Shown one piece after another: positions 45,918 to 57,944 of a stretch of 64,000 nt of DNA; within the stretch, counting starts at the first letter, position 1; every line of letters starts with the position of its first letter. Source of the stretch: Siphonodentalium dalli (lineage: Eukaryota > Mollusca > Scaphopoda > Gadilida > Siphonodentaliidae). The stretch lies in the NCBI GenBank assembly GCA_032622095.1, contig CP136064.1:7307512-7371511 (forward strand), in the 5' to 3' direction. The notes below the pieces were generated by a model. The model ran no database searches, was not told the DNA's origin, and worked only from the letters and a program-made list of their open reading frames with translations. A program made the position numbers and the translations under genes.

Positions 45918-46130
45918 CAGTAACGCCCTAAATAATCGACTCTTTAACTACAGCAGAATTATTGGTAATTTTTCAGGATTTAGTCGGAAATAAGGCTTGT
46001 TGCCATTCATCGGGAAGCTCTCAATGAGAGCTTTCCGATGAATGGCAACAAGCCATATTTCCGACTAAATCCTGAAAAGTTACCCATAATTCTGCTGTGG
46101 TTAAGGAGTCGATTATTTAGAGCGTTAAGG
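45918..46130. mobile_element. Tc1/mariner-type MITE, family F
   Basis: TA-flanked, ends CAGTAACGCCCTAAATAATC and GATTATTTAGAGCGTTAAGG. Apex around CTCTCAATGAGAG. Confidence 0.85.
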
Positions 46131-46695
46131 TATGGGATTCCCTGCTTGTTGTTGGAATCTCTGTTATAGAATGTCTGGGTGTCCAGGCTGGATTTCACCA
46201 AATAATTCACTCACAATATTTTTCTATATTATGAAATTATGTGTTCTGATAGCTTGTATTTCTGTAAGATCTCTTAATAGCCCAATGGCTGTATTTTACT
46301 AAACAATGAATATTACTTTGAAAGTACTTCATTACTTGCCCTATTTAGCACATTAAATTGGGTATGTAGGGTACATCTCAGTAAAAACATATCTAACCCT
46401 TTGACATTGCCGTCACCAAATGTTGACAAATATGATGGTACGTATTGTTAATGGACAACCTTGGAACTTTTATTCAATAAAGATGTTGACATTGTGCTGA
46501 ATATCACACAAAATAAACCCTTGGGTGTGTTATATTAAACGTTTTTAAATCACATTAGATATGATGGCAGGGTCCTATAAAGTGACCAGCCTGGAGGTCT
46601 AAAATGGATAAAAGTTACTTTTTTTCTGTTCAATAATTTAAGGCCCATGGCGATTTGGAACCTCAATTATAACTAGCTTTTGTTAGCATTCTGCT
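46131..46695. other. No gene seen
   Basis: AT-rich sequence without recognised features. Confidence 0.5.
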
Positions 46696-46953
46696 CAAGC
46701 CTTGAAATAGTGTGCCTGTCATTTGCAGAATGAGGTCCCCAGATGGTGAATTTAGTGATGCTACCCCGCATAGCGGGCTAGCATCAGCAAATTCACCCAC
46801 TGGGGACCTCATTCTGCTTACACCTCAGCAGAATGAGGTTCCCAGAGGGTGAATTTGGTGGTGCTAGCCTGCTATGCGGGGTAGCATCACTAAATTCACC
46901 CTCTGGGAACCTCATTCTGCAAATGACAGACAGACACACTATTTCAAGGCTTG
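46696..46953. mobile_element. hAT-type MITE, family E
   Basis: Ends CAAGCCTTGAAATAGTGTG and CACTATTTCAAGGCTTG. Flanks ATTCTGCT and GTTCTGCT are an 8-bp duplication with one mismatch. Confidence 0.88.
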
Positions 46954-47178
46954 GTTCTGCTGATCGAAATAGATTTATAAGTATGTTAAATATCATTGTA
47001 CAGGCCTTGTAAAGACTTGTTGAAGTCAATTGAAATTGACAGTTAGGTGTGCTATATGGATGAGTTAGGTCGGAAATATATCATTTAGGTATGTATGATA
47101 TCTCTCTTTCCAAATTTTGCTATATCAATATCACACTTTCCAAAATATATATATACATTTTCAAATGAGCCATATCCT

Positions 47179-47641
47179 TTAACCCTTTACCCATCAGAAC
47201 GGCCCTGTGCCAATGCATTCTCTTATATATGCGAGTCGACAATAGGTCGCCTCGCATATATATGAGAATGCATTGGCTTAACACATATTAAAAATGATAA
47301 AACTGTCAAAGAATGTAGAAAATATTATAAAAATTGTTAAAAAATGTACGAAAAAATTATAAAATTGTTAAAGAATGTAAGAAAAAATGGTAAAAAGTGT
47401 TAAAAAAGAATTTTTTTAGGCCAATGCATTCTCTTATATATGCGAGGCGACCTATGGTCGACTCGCATATATAAGAGAATGCATTGGCACAGGGCATAAC
47501 TGTAACCATCACAATGTGGTCAATGAACCGGTTCCAATGATATCCATATTTGTATGGTTTTATTGAGACAGACCCAAGATATTTTAGGCTGTTGAAGCTT
47601 TATTTGGGCGTTTTTGGCCGTTTTGTTGGGTAAAGGGTTAA
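47179..47641. mobile_element. TTAA-flanked MITE, family A, filler expanded
   Basis: Both TTAA and ends present (left TTAACCCTTTACCCATCA with one change). The AAAGAATGTAAGAAAAAA filler between hairpins is amplified to several units, explaining the extra ~63 bp. Orientation is opposite to 24694-25093. Confidence 0.88.
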
Positions 47642-48178
47642 GCCGTGGAAACTGACTTATGGGGGAGAAGCCACGACTGTTGAAGTTCAATTAAAATCTC
47701 AAGCAAATTGAACGTGCCATTCCATAGAAAATATCATCCGAACTACACTCAATCGTAAATATTTACTTCTCGATTCGGGACGCAACAATCAGAGATAAAC
47801 TAACGAAAATCATTTTGCCATCAAGAGTTACTGCATTTAATTAATATATAGGAATGACGGCGTGTGTTGTCAATTTGGATGTAATTTTTTGCATACATAA
47901 CTACGTTGAGCAACATTATTCTCCAATTCTATCAATTTTATCACCATACTAGAGTGTTTCACATCACTTTAAAAAACACCACCAACGAGCAGAATATGGC
48001 GAAACAGATAAACCTTGTTCTTAGATCAATATAAATATATTTCTAAATTTACATCCAACTTTTTCAGAAATGTGAGGGAGGGAGGGCAAATTCTATATTT
48101 TATTCTTCCTAACATAAATAGTCATGGTCTGTTCTAAATATTGAAGCAGTATCTTATTTATATAATACAAGGTGATTT
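47642..48178. other. No gene seen
   Basis: No feature recognised. Confidence 0.5.
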
Positions 48179-48412
48179 AGAAGCTTCCTGATTTTTTGCG
48201 AAACCCTGCACCAATGCATTATCTTATATATGCTAGTCGCCCATAGGGTGTCTCGCATATATAAGAGAATGCATTGGCCTAGCAATATTTACCTTGATCT
48301 TGTAAGCCAGTGCGTTCTCTTATATATGGATGTTCCCTATTAGATACTCCCATAAATAGCAGAAATCATTGGCACTGGGTTTTCGCAAAATTTCAGGAAG
48401 CTCCAGGGTTGA
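48179..48412. mobile_element. Family B-like foldback, degraded
   Basis: Subterminal CCTGATTTTTTGCGAAACCC is mirrored by GGGTTTTCGCAAAATTTCAGG. One hairpin cassette at 48212-48275 and a degraded second one. TTAA ends are not preserved. Confidence 0.65.
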
Positions 48413-48606
48413 CAACATCATTTTAACCCACCAACATCAGCAATTTAGCACAACCACTTGAATTGATTACTCATGATGAGGGGTGTTTATGAAGTGCCTA
48501 TACACTGTCAACAGCTCAAACAGATTTATATACCCACCTAATGTCACTTTTACTGTCAATGATGTTTCCATTGATACAAATGTTGTTATTTTATCCAAAC
48601 GCCTGC

Positions 48607-48976
48607 TTAAAGTGTGTCTGTCATTTGCAGAATGAGGTCCTCAGAGGGTGAATTTAGATGCTATCCCAGCTGGCTAGTATCACCAAATTCACTCTCTGGG
48701 GACCTCATTCTGCTTAGGCTTCATCTTCTGGGAAATATATATATTCTCCAATTAACATTGTTAGTTTCTTATTCCCTTATAGGAAGCTACTATATCCCCT
48801 AATTTGCTGAAAATAAAATGCAAAATCTGAGTCTATATCTCCCGAAGCAGATGAGGCCTAAGCAGAATTAGGTTCCCAGAAGGTGAATTTGGTGATTCAA
48901 GCCCACCATAGCATCATTAAATTCACCCTCTGGGGACCTCATTCTGCTAATGACAGACACACTATTACAAGACTTA
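48607..48976. mobile_element. Family E-like MITE, degraded
   Basis: AAGTGTGTCTGTCATTTGC at the left and AATGACAGACACACTATTAC at the right are family E subterminal sequences with the GAATGAGGTCCTCAGAGG inner palindrome. The outermost bases are diverged. Confidence 0.7.
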
Positions 48977-49211
48977 TCCAGTCTTCTGTATTTCTTTATT
49001 GTGTATAAAATGAACAGAAGTGATCATCATGAAATATAAATTGTTCTGTTATTGTGTATAAAATGTATTTGTATCTCAAGTGAAGAAAATAACACATATA
49101 AAGACATTTTGTGTTTAAACATAACACATTGATTATTTTTCATCCCCATGAAATTCATTCGTTTTCTCCCACAAACAAAACAAAGTTTGGTAGAGGATAT
49201 AGAAATGAGCA

Positions 49212-49980
49212 CAGGCCCCTGGGGATAAATACCAGATATACCAATATATACTATAACAGTAACAAGGTTCACAAGTCCGATTTTGGAAAAACACACCATC
49301 TATCATATTCCTCATAGATTCTCAAAATCTTTTTTCTCAGTCACAATATATTTCATTGTGTCTTATTGGCCATGAAACTTCCTTTCTTTTGATGTATAAT
49401 TCCATAATATCAAACAAAGTGAAGTCGAGATGTCATATCGAAAACTAGCAAAACCTACCGACGAAAAGCGGTCGTCAGTCTCCCTGTCCGGTAAGTAGTG
49501 ATTATACAGGGATACCAATTCAATTATTATGATTCAAATGGCAGAACTTGCGAATTCCCCGTGCGATATGTCGACTTCGCTTAATTAGTCTTCGCCAAGT
49601 TAGATTTCAAACGAAAGAAAATTTATGCCCTATAACATACACTGGGGCATATTTTGGCTGAGTTGGCAATTTTTGTAGTATTATTGAATATATTAGGCAG
49701 ACTGACGACCCGTTTTACTCCCAAATTTCCAGTTGATATTGCAAATGTTCGGTACAATGTCTCGACTTCCCTTCGTTTAATATTATGGAATTATACATAA
49801 AAAGAAAGGAAATTTCATGACCAATAAGACACACTGAAACATATTGTGATTGATATGAACGATATTGAGAATCTATGAGCAATATGATAGATGGTGTGTT
49901 TTTTCCCAAAATCGTACTTGTGAACCTTGTCACTGGTATAGTATATATTGGTATATTTGTTATTTTTCCCCAGGGGCCTG
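49212..49980. mobile_element. Long foldback element, family G
   Basis: Left CAGGCCCCTGGGGATAAATA is mirrored at the right (TTTTTCCCCAGGGGCCTG). About 270-bp arms are inverted (AATATATTTCATTGTGTCTT versus its complement near 49830-49850), with a 200-bp centre. Flanking AAATGAG occurs at both sides (49204-49210, and about 49984-49990) and may be the target duplication. Mirror-image frames on both strands are artefacts of the palindrome. Confidence 0.75.
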
Positions 49981-50039
49981 TATAAATGAGTTCCATGCAT
50001 TCATCTCTGGGCCCGTTTTTCTGTAACAATCGTCATAGG

Positions 50040-50545
50040 TTGTATTTGAATAATCGTTGATTTGCTCATGAAGAATACATGCATGGGAGTTATGGCCCTT
50101 AGAGTGAATATGCAACAGTACCAACTTTTGATCTCTATGACTGTTATCAGTGCAGTTCACATATCCATTATATCATATCTGAGGATCATGAGGGGAGATT
50201 TAATGTCCGCTCGAAACGTTTGTTGTCCGGATAATAACTTGAATATTATTCAACAGAACTTGATGAAACTTGGTATGTTGCCTTCATGTGAGAAAGCCCA
50301 GATCAAGTTTGAATTTGGATCCAGTCGGATCATTTCTGGCGGAGTTATGCCCCTTTTCGACTAAGAATTCGGTGATTATTTTGTTGTCCGGATGATAACT
50401 CAAGTTATCATATTATCCAATAAACTTTCAAATTTAGTATATGGATTAATCGCATGAACATACAGGTCAAGTTCAAATTTGTGTTTGGTCCGACGATTTC
50501 TGATGGAATTATGCCTCTTTTTCGACTTATAATTTGACAATTATT
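50040..50545 (+). repeat. Diverged copy of the ~160-bp unit family
   Basis: About three units with GGAGTTATGGCCCTT, TGTCCGGATAATAACTTGAA, AACTTGGTATG, CAAGTTTGAATTTGG and CCCCTTTTCGACTAAGAATT, in the same order as at 30.2-30.9 kb. Confidence 0.75.
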
Positions 50546-50825
50546 ATTCTAGTATCTAATAAAATATTAACAACACAAACATTTGCAAGTAACGTTTGAT
50601 TCAATGATTAAAAGTCTGTCCACAGCTTTCAGTTTATAGTAAAAAATACGCAAATGTCAGCTGCAAATGTTGATTATTTTTCAGCCTAAATGACATATTT
50701 TGATGTAATTCAGTCTTAATACCTCTTGATACGTGGAAGTTATGGATACTACGTCAGCAAATACGTGAAAACTTATGCTATGATTAGTGTTAAAATACTA
50801 AGTATATGTTCCACATTTTCTTAAC

Positions 50826-52795
50826 TGGTATGCAGGCTTCACCCCTCTCTGTTATCTGGTACGCAGGCTTCACCCCACTCTGTTATCTGGTAAACAGACT
50901 TCACCCCTCTCTATTATCTGGTATGCAGGCTGCACCCCTCTCTGTTATATGGTACGCAGGCTTCACCCCTCTCTGTTATCTGGTACGCAGGCTTCACCCC
51001 TCTCTGTTATATGGTACGCAGGCTTCACCCCACTCTGTTATCTGGTAAACAGACTTCACCCCTCTCTGTTATCTGGTATGCAGGCGGCACCCTTCACTTT
51101 TAACTGATATTGAGGATTCATGCTATAGGGAGTGACTGATATTCAGGATTCACCCCACTCTGTTAACTGGTATTCGGGATTCACACCTCTATGTTAACTG
51201 GTATTCGGGATTCACACCTCTATGTTAACTGGTATTCAGGATTCACCCCTCTCTGTTAACTGGTACTCAGGATTCACCCCTCTCTGTTAACTGGTATTCA
51301 GAATTCACCCCTATCTGTTGACTGGTATTCAGGATTCACCCTCTGTTAACTGGTATTCAGGATTCACCCTCTCTGTTAACTTGTATTCAGGATTAATCCA
51401 TCTCTGTTAACTGGTATTCAGGATTCACCCTCTGTTAACTGGTATTCAGGATTCACCCTCTCTGTTAACTTGTATTCAGGATTAATCCATCTCTGTTAAC
51501 TGGTATTCAGGATTCATCCCTCTCTGTTAACTGGTATTCAGGATTCATCCCTCTCTGTTAAATGGTATCCATCTATGTTAACTGGTATTCAGGATTCACC
51601 CTCTCTGTTAACTGGTATTCAGGATTCACCCCTGTCTGTTAACTGGTATTCAGGATTCACCCTATCTGTTAACTGGTATTCAGGATTAATCCATCTCTGT
51701 TAACTGGTATTCAGGATTCATCCCTCTCTGTTAACTGGTATTCAGGATTCATCCCTCTCTGTTAAATGGTATCCATCTATGTTAACTGGTATTCAGGATT
51801 CACCCCTCTCTGTTAACTGGTATTCAGGATTCACCCCTCTCTGTTAACTGGTATTCAGGATTAACCACTCTCTGTTAACTGGTATTCAGGATTCACCCCA
51901 CTCTGTTAACTGGTATTCGGGATTCACACCTCTATGTTAACTGGTATTCAGGATTCACCCATCTCTGTTAACTGGTACTCAGGATTCACCCCTCTCTGTT
52001 AACTGGTATTCAGGATTCACCCTCTGTTAACTGGTATTCAGGATTCACCCTCTGTTAACTGGTATTCAGGATTCACCCTCTCTGTTAACTGGTATTCAGG
52101 ATTAATCCATCTCTGTTAACTGGTATTCAGGATTCATCCCTCTCTGTTAACTGGTATTCAGGATTCATCCCTCTCTGTTAAATGGTATCCATCTATGTTA
52201 ACTGGTATTCAGGATTCACCCCTCTCTGTTAACTGGTATTCAGAATTCACCCCTCTCTGTTAACTGGTATTCAGGATTCACCCCTCTCTGTTAACTGGTA
52301 TTCAGGATTCATCCCTCTCTGTTAACTGGTATTCAGGATTCACCCCTCTCTGTTAAATGGTATTCAGGATTCACCCCGCTGTTAACTGGTATTCAGGATT
52401 AACCCCTCTCTGTTAACTGTTATTCAGGATTCATCCCTCTCTGTTAACTGGTATTCAGGATTCACCCCTCTCTGTTAAATGGTATTCAGGATTCACCCCG
52501 CTGTTAACTGGTATTCAGGATTAACCCCTCTCTGTTAACTGTTATTCAGGATTCATCCCTCTCTGTTAACTGGTATTCAGGATTCACCCCTCTCTGTTAA
52601 CTGGTATTCAGGACTCATCCCTCTATGTTAACTGGTATTCAGGATTCACCCCTCTCTGTTAACTGGTATTCAGGACTCATCCCTCTCTGTTAACTGGTAT
52701 TCAGGATCCATCCCTCTCTGTTAACTGGTATTCAGGATCCATCCCTCTCTGTTAACTGGTATTCAGGATCCACCCCTCTCTGTTAACTGGTAGGC
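50826..52795 (+). repeat. ~30-bp minisatellite, ~65 units
   Basis: Main unit TGTTAACTGGTATTCAGGAT plus TCACCCCTC. The first 250 bp use a diverged form (TGTTATCTGGTACGCAGGCT plus TCACCCCTC). A distinctive deletion variant (AAATGGTATCCATCTATGTT) occurs near 51560, 51765 and 52180, indicating block duplication. Confidence 0.95.
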
Positions 52796-53265
52796 TTATT
52801 CGTGACTCACCTTCTCTGTTAACTACTATTCACCACTCTCTTCGGGATGCAGGGGTTAGGGGGTGACCCCCTCCTCTATTCAATGAAACGAATTCGTCTA
52901 AACAATAAGCCCCGTAACGGATTCGTCTAAAACTCATTTACGCTGGGTTTAAATTAAAGCCACGAGACGGCTATGGCCATGGGTTGGTGTCCGCCCGTTT
53001 CCTTTGGCTGAACCTACAAGCCGCATCCCTCATCCGATCATCACCAAATTTCATATGGATATTCGGGGTGACCTCTTTTCATGCAGATGGGAGCCATCGA
53101 TTTTCAAAATTTAATCCGTTGGCGCAGCCTTCAGCCCGCATTTAGTGGAGCATTGTTTCCAAATTTGTAGGCATGTATTGGATCACCTCTAATGGGAGCC
53201 TTCGAATTGGAAAAGGCCGTCAGTTGGACAATTTCCAACTGTATATGGAATGTTTTGTTGGACGT
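52796..53265. other. No gene seen; possible dispersed repeat
   Basis: The phrases at 53035-53200 (ATCACCAAATTTCATATGG, GGGAGCCATCGATTTTC) resemble a repeat type also seen near 41.7 and 61.1 kb. Confidence 0.4.
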
Positions 53266-53723
53266 ATAAAGGCCCACTTAATTTTCGAACCCCCAGATAA
53301 TTATATATAAAATATATGCCATATTATATACCACTTGAAAGAGGAATCTTCAAAACATTGTATTATCAACTTATTCGGGGTAATAAACTGTGAACTTGTT
53401 ATTTTTTATTAGGTATTGACTTCTGTTCTGTGATCAAGTTTCATTATTTTCAATGGAAGGGCAATAACTCTATAAATTAAAATATAGAGTTATTCCCCTT
53501 CCATTGAAAATACATTATTAGTTTGAATTCTGTTGCATTCTTGGAGCCGTAACTGGGAGAAATCTTTCTATGATTTCAGCTGTTTTCTATTTCTGTATAG
53601 GCATTTCAACTGGTGATGAATTATAGTATTTTAATCATAATTTATGGCATAGATTGTTATTAAAACCGTATATTATATATAAAAATAATAATCAGTGACT
53701 CGAAAATTAAACGGGGCCTTTAA
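53266..53723. repeat. Foldback element, ~458 bp
   Basis: Outer ends TAAAGGCCCACTTAATTTTC and GAAAATTAAACGGGGCCTTTA. The centre is an almost perfect hairpin TTTTCAATGGAAGGGCAATA with its mirror (53447-53513). Confidence 0.75.
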
Positions 53724-53995
53724 AAATCCCATAGTTTGAAAAGCTTGAGCGACCGGTTGAAATTTCAACACAAGAAGCCCTTAGAAGGGGATCCAAATGA
53801 AATTTCACCGAATCGGCAATCAGAGCGGAGAACCTGCGTCATAATTAGCTCGAAAATGACACAAGATAGCTCACCTCGAAGTGAGTATTGACTTGAAACG
53901 TATTTTATTTGCATATAATTATACAAAAGGGATCGGGGCACAAGTTTTTTTTTCAACTTATGAAGCCCCTCTCCCAATAAAACGATTAAAGGTAC

Positions 53996-54476
53996 TCAAT
54001 CCGAACAGAGGGTCCCCATCTCAACAGATTCCAACAACAACAATCCGATCAGAGGGTCCTATATTACTATCTCTTTGGCTTTGGTGGTAAAAAATATTTG
54101 ATTCGAGTCGAAGAACCCATCAAACAAAGCTCAGAGTTATTAGATATTGATTTTTGAAATTTGCTCGAGATGAGTACTAATAATTGCCGTCAATTTCGTA
54201 ACCTGCTCGAGATGTGTACACCAAAACACTATTCAAACAGACAAGGATTGATAACTCTAAAATCAAGTGGTAATAATAACGCAATTTTGACTGAGTTCTG
54301 GGCCAGAAAGTATTCCCGATAATGAAAAATAATAGATTTCTAAAATCGATATCTAACAAATCTGAGCTTTGATGGGTGACTTCCTCGACTCGAATCAAAT
54401 ATTTTTGACCCCCGAAGCCATTGAAATAGTAATTGAGAGGAGTTTTATCGGATTGAGTACCTTTAAGGATACAAAA
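53996..54476. mobile_element. TTAA-flanked foldback element
   Basis: Ends TTAAAGGTACTCAATCCGA and TCGGATTGAGTACCTTTAA are perfect 19-bp inverted repeats including TTAA. Inner arms (TTGATTCGAGTCGAAGAACC versus CTTCCTCGACTCGAATCAA) are inverted too. A GCTCGAGATGAGTACTAAT-like sequence is repeated near the centre. Confidence 0.82.
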
Positions 54477-55734
54477 TGTTTACAAGATGACACTGAACAT
54501 ATTTACATGCATGGTTTTGCGATTTTATGGTGCTTGGTACGTGTAGTGCCTTTCAGAGCATATTGATCTATGGGTTATGGTTGATTTAGTAGCTATAACA
54601 ATTGCTGGAGTTTGTTTGATTCTTTGTTCGTTTTAACTAATTATTCGTGGTTTACTTCACAAACATAAATAACTCAACCACGCAAGAAGATAGCGAGCGA
54701 GCTTTTTATCAAATCAAATATAAATGGCGTCTCCACATGAAAAGATATATGTGTTGAAGTGACTTCGGTCACAATTTTTGAGGTTGTGAAAATACATCTG
54801 TTCTATATCCGGTTATAGCAGCATCCGAGTTGAGTTGTTGGGATTGGTGATTAGTCTAATATTATTGCTCTTGATATCTTTAGAAAATATAGAAAAACGA
54901 AGATTGAATCGTGCCGCCATTTTCGATCAAATTATAACGTACTGTGAATGGCTTTAAATTCGTTGGTATAAATTTTCGTGGTTCAGCCATTTGTGACTTT
55001 TTCGTGGTCCGCCTGTATGTATTAACTGTCGCCTCCAAACCACAATAATAACAATCAAATCAAAGTAATATAGAAGTGCAGACATCTCGGCGATCCGTCG
55101 GAAAATGCGCATCCGCACTGTGTGCGTTTAATTAATTATCATGTCGCGTGTCCAAGATTTTGTTGACTATTGAGAATGTCAACAACGGGATTGTATTACA
55201 TAAACCGACATCACCTATATACATGTAGGTGAAAGTATCTCTCTTCTCATAACATAACTCCCTGGGCTTTGAATGTACATCGGGTCAATAGAGTTACATG
55301 TTCATCGCGCATGCCATTCTCAAAATGGCGACCGCGATAGTTTAGACGGTAACATTTTTTCGTGGGGTTTTTAATTTCCTGGTTATCAACAATCACGAAA
55401 ACCACGAATATTGGACCACCACGAATAAATGTACTTTAAAGTCTTTTACAGTATATTCCGGCCATGAAGTCGGACTCGGACACCGTGCACGAACGAAGAC
55501 TGTCTATATAATAGTCACGCCCTGTCTTCGTGTTCCTCAAAATACGACTTGCATTATCGGCGACATGTCGGACATAAAAGACGAGTTTGACACGTCTGTG
55601 TTTTCCCAAGCTTTGATATAAAAGCGATATTTGTCCAAGGACGTCTAGATAGATAGCTATTCCGTGGCAGAAGGCCGAACGTCACTATTGGTAAGATATC
55701 AATATGTTTAAATACTTCTTTCATATGTCACGAA
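54477..55734. other. Non-coding with decayed 'cgtggtt' foldback; TATA-like box
   Basis: Phrases with TTCGTGG/CCACGAA near 54645-54690, 54975-55010 and 55385-55430 suggest a decayed foldback. A TATATAAT box at about 55505-55512 is followed by a GC-richer stretch and a 19-codon ORF (55565-55621). This could be a promoter with a 5' exon, possibly of the CBM2 gene, but nothing confirms it. Confidence 0.3.
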
Positions 55735-56235
55735 TCTCTACTCACGACTAACGCCGTATGGATCATATTCCACCAGAACAAAACATTGGAACTTTTAGAA
55801 GTGTTGACAGGGAACCATATAAAGTCTAAAAAATAACGATCGGAATATATTTCTTAGTTGATATCTGCATGTTACCTAACAATTTAGTTCACTGTATGTG
55901 AATGTCCTAACTCAAAATTGCATGTTTTTCTCTGACTTTTGTGAGCCGATATCGCAATAAACATCGAACTAATTATCCAGGATATACTCCATTATTGCAA
56001 GCGACACAAAGCAAAATCGCTCACAAATTCACTTAAATAGTGAAATTTCGAGTTGGGACCTTTACATACACTGAAATACATTATTAAGGAACAGATAATA
56101 TCTAAGAAATGTAATCCCGCGTTATTTTTTCGACTTTATAAGGTTCCCTGTCAAAACTTCAAAAAGTTCGAAGGTTAATTGTACTGGTGGAATATGATAT
56201 CCAGGGGCGTTAGTCAGAGTAGAGATTCATGACAT
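55735..56235. mobile_element. Foldback MITE, family M
   Basis: Left ATGTCACGAATCTCTACTC is mirrored by GAGTAGAGATTCATGACAT, and the arms stay complementary for most of 500 bp (e.g. GACAGGGAACCATATAAAGT versus its mirror near 56140). The outer ~45 bases match the units amplified in tandem at 1811-2059. Confidence 0.85.
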
Positions 56236-56665
56236 AACCTAAATTCAGCCTCCTCTCTACGCTGGTCTGAACACTGCCATTACGTTTACATATTTATTAC
56301 ATCCATTCAATAAACCTATCTTATACATTGTGATATTAAACGTTCGTTTAATAACAGGAAATAGTGCCAGGCGACCTTTGACTTCCGGTTTGTCGTCTGT
56401 TAACATTCCGTACGCTACGTCTCAAAATACTATGGCTTCCAATAGTTTTCAACAAACTATCATGAATGAAGAGTTTGAAAAGTTATGTCATTAAATATAC
56501 GCCATTAAATGCGCCAAAGAGTCTTTATTTATCTGGGACTATTTCTTTACGCGGACAAACAACGAATAGTTACGTGAAACGTCATCGCATGCCTTATAGA
56601 AGCCAATGTTACTTTCGCGTCCCATTTGTTGATTTAAGTATGTTTTGTAGATGTTTTGGATCATG
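56236..56665. other. No gene seen
   Basis: A frame at 56466-56675 has no recognisable domain and no splice context. Confidence 0.45.
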
Positions 56666-56838
56666 TTATAAATAGAATCTACAACTCGTCCAAAGTTTAT
56701 AGCAGTATTTACAAAACTCGTCCAGTAAATTAGGTCTCGACCTCGCCAAAGTCTCGGTCCAGACCTAATTTACTGGACTCGTTTTGTAAATTTCGCTATA
56801 AACTGGCGACTCGTTGTAGATCCTCTATATAATATATA
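56666..56838. repeat. Foldback element, ~170 bp
   Basis: Arms TATAAATAGAATCTACAAC / GTTGTAGATCCTCTATATA and CCAGTAAATTAGGTCTCG / its mirror, with a small loop near 56740. Confidence 0.8.
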
Positions 56839-57049
56839 ATGAAAACTTACATTTTTACAAGACTTTTTGTCGGTTACAATTCATTCCGCATTATTCTGAG
56901 AAACTCAATATAATCTCGAAGGTATATTATAGGTCTATATAGAAGCTCATATAACAGTGAATCTGAACCTCGGCAATAAGCGAATGTCGCCATGTAGTTG
57001 AGACCTATAGGATAAAAATGAACTCGCGTAAAGCTTCCATTATATCAGT

Positions 57050-57300
57050 TATTGTTGATGATATCATATGGTTGGTTATTATTTTAAGCCCGATATCAGT
57101 CCGAAGTAACCTCATATAAACCTGAGACCGAACGTCGAATGCTGATATGAGGTTACAGAGGGGTGACATCATGTCCATAATATCAAACCAAAGTAATATC
57201 ATATTTATTAATTAGATAGCCTCTTAGTAACATTGTATTTTAACAACAACTCTTTTAAATGAGTGACGTCACATAAATACATGTCCACATATTATTTGGA
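57050..57300 (+). repeat. Upstream copy of duplicated element P
   Basis: Shares GGTTGGT..., AAGCCCGATATCAGTCCGA, GGTCGAATGCTG-like sequence, ATATCATATTTATTAATTAGA and ACAACTCTTT(T/C)AAATGAG with 58150-58430 in the same order. Inner ends are themselves inverted, so P may be a MITE present in two copies. Confidence 0.7.
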
Positions 57301-57944
57301 TGTGTCGCCTAATCGAAGTTGAAATGCAAACTCCATGCAGGGTTTACCTCCCTTGATGACTCGATAAGTCCGCTGCTACCGGCGACAAATCACCCACATT
57401 TGGTGGACTTCCGCGATATTAAAATATATACTAAGCGAACAGAGCAACATGTTGCCCTTGTTAAGCACACAAAATATCGAACAAAATTTGTTTCAATTTT
57501 GGACCTTATGTTTGAAAAGTCCCACAAAAACCGAAGAACTATATTTCGAACGGTGTGATTCGGTTCTCCGATTATTTTATCAACATAAAAGTATAAAGCA
57601 CGTATACGACATTGTCACAACTCGAACGGCAAGTCAAACACAATAGTTCTAATTTGCTGCAATTTTGATGAGTAGCTTGCGAAAATCGTCAACAAAACTA
57701 TACCGCTGATTTTCCATTCTGTCATTATGTTCTCAAAGCACATAGAAAATTTGACTTTGGAGGGATCGGGTTTCGCCATTTTTGCTGGAAAATCACATGC
57801 TAACTACAGAAACAAGGACTAGTACCCAGCCGGTTACAGAGTCAGAAAGGAAGGATGACTGGTGCGCTTTGGTAGAGATTGGTTAAAATGTCCGTTTTCG
57901 ACGAGTGTGTGCCGACAGTCTGTCTAGCAGTGAGAAGAGTTACC
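57301..57944. other. No gene seen
   Basis: A frame at 57319-57558 lacks domains. Sequence at 57320-57385 (AATGCAAACTCCATGCAG) resembles the minus-strand sequence at about 63545-63610, so a dispersed SINE-like repeat is possible. Confidence 0.35.

Noticed and set aside
49027-50160. Mirror ORFs near 49.2 and 49.9 kb
   Set aside because: They arise from the inverted arms of the foldback element G.
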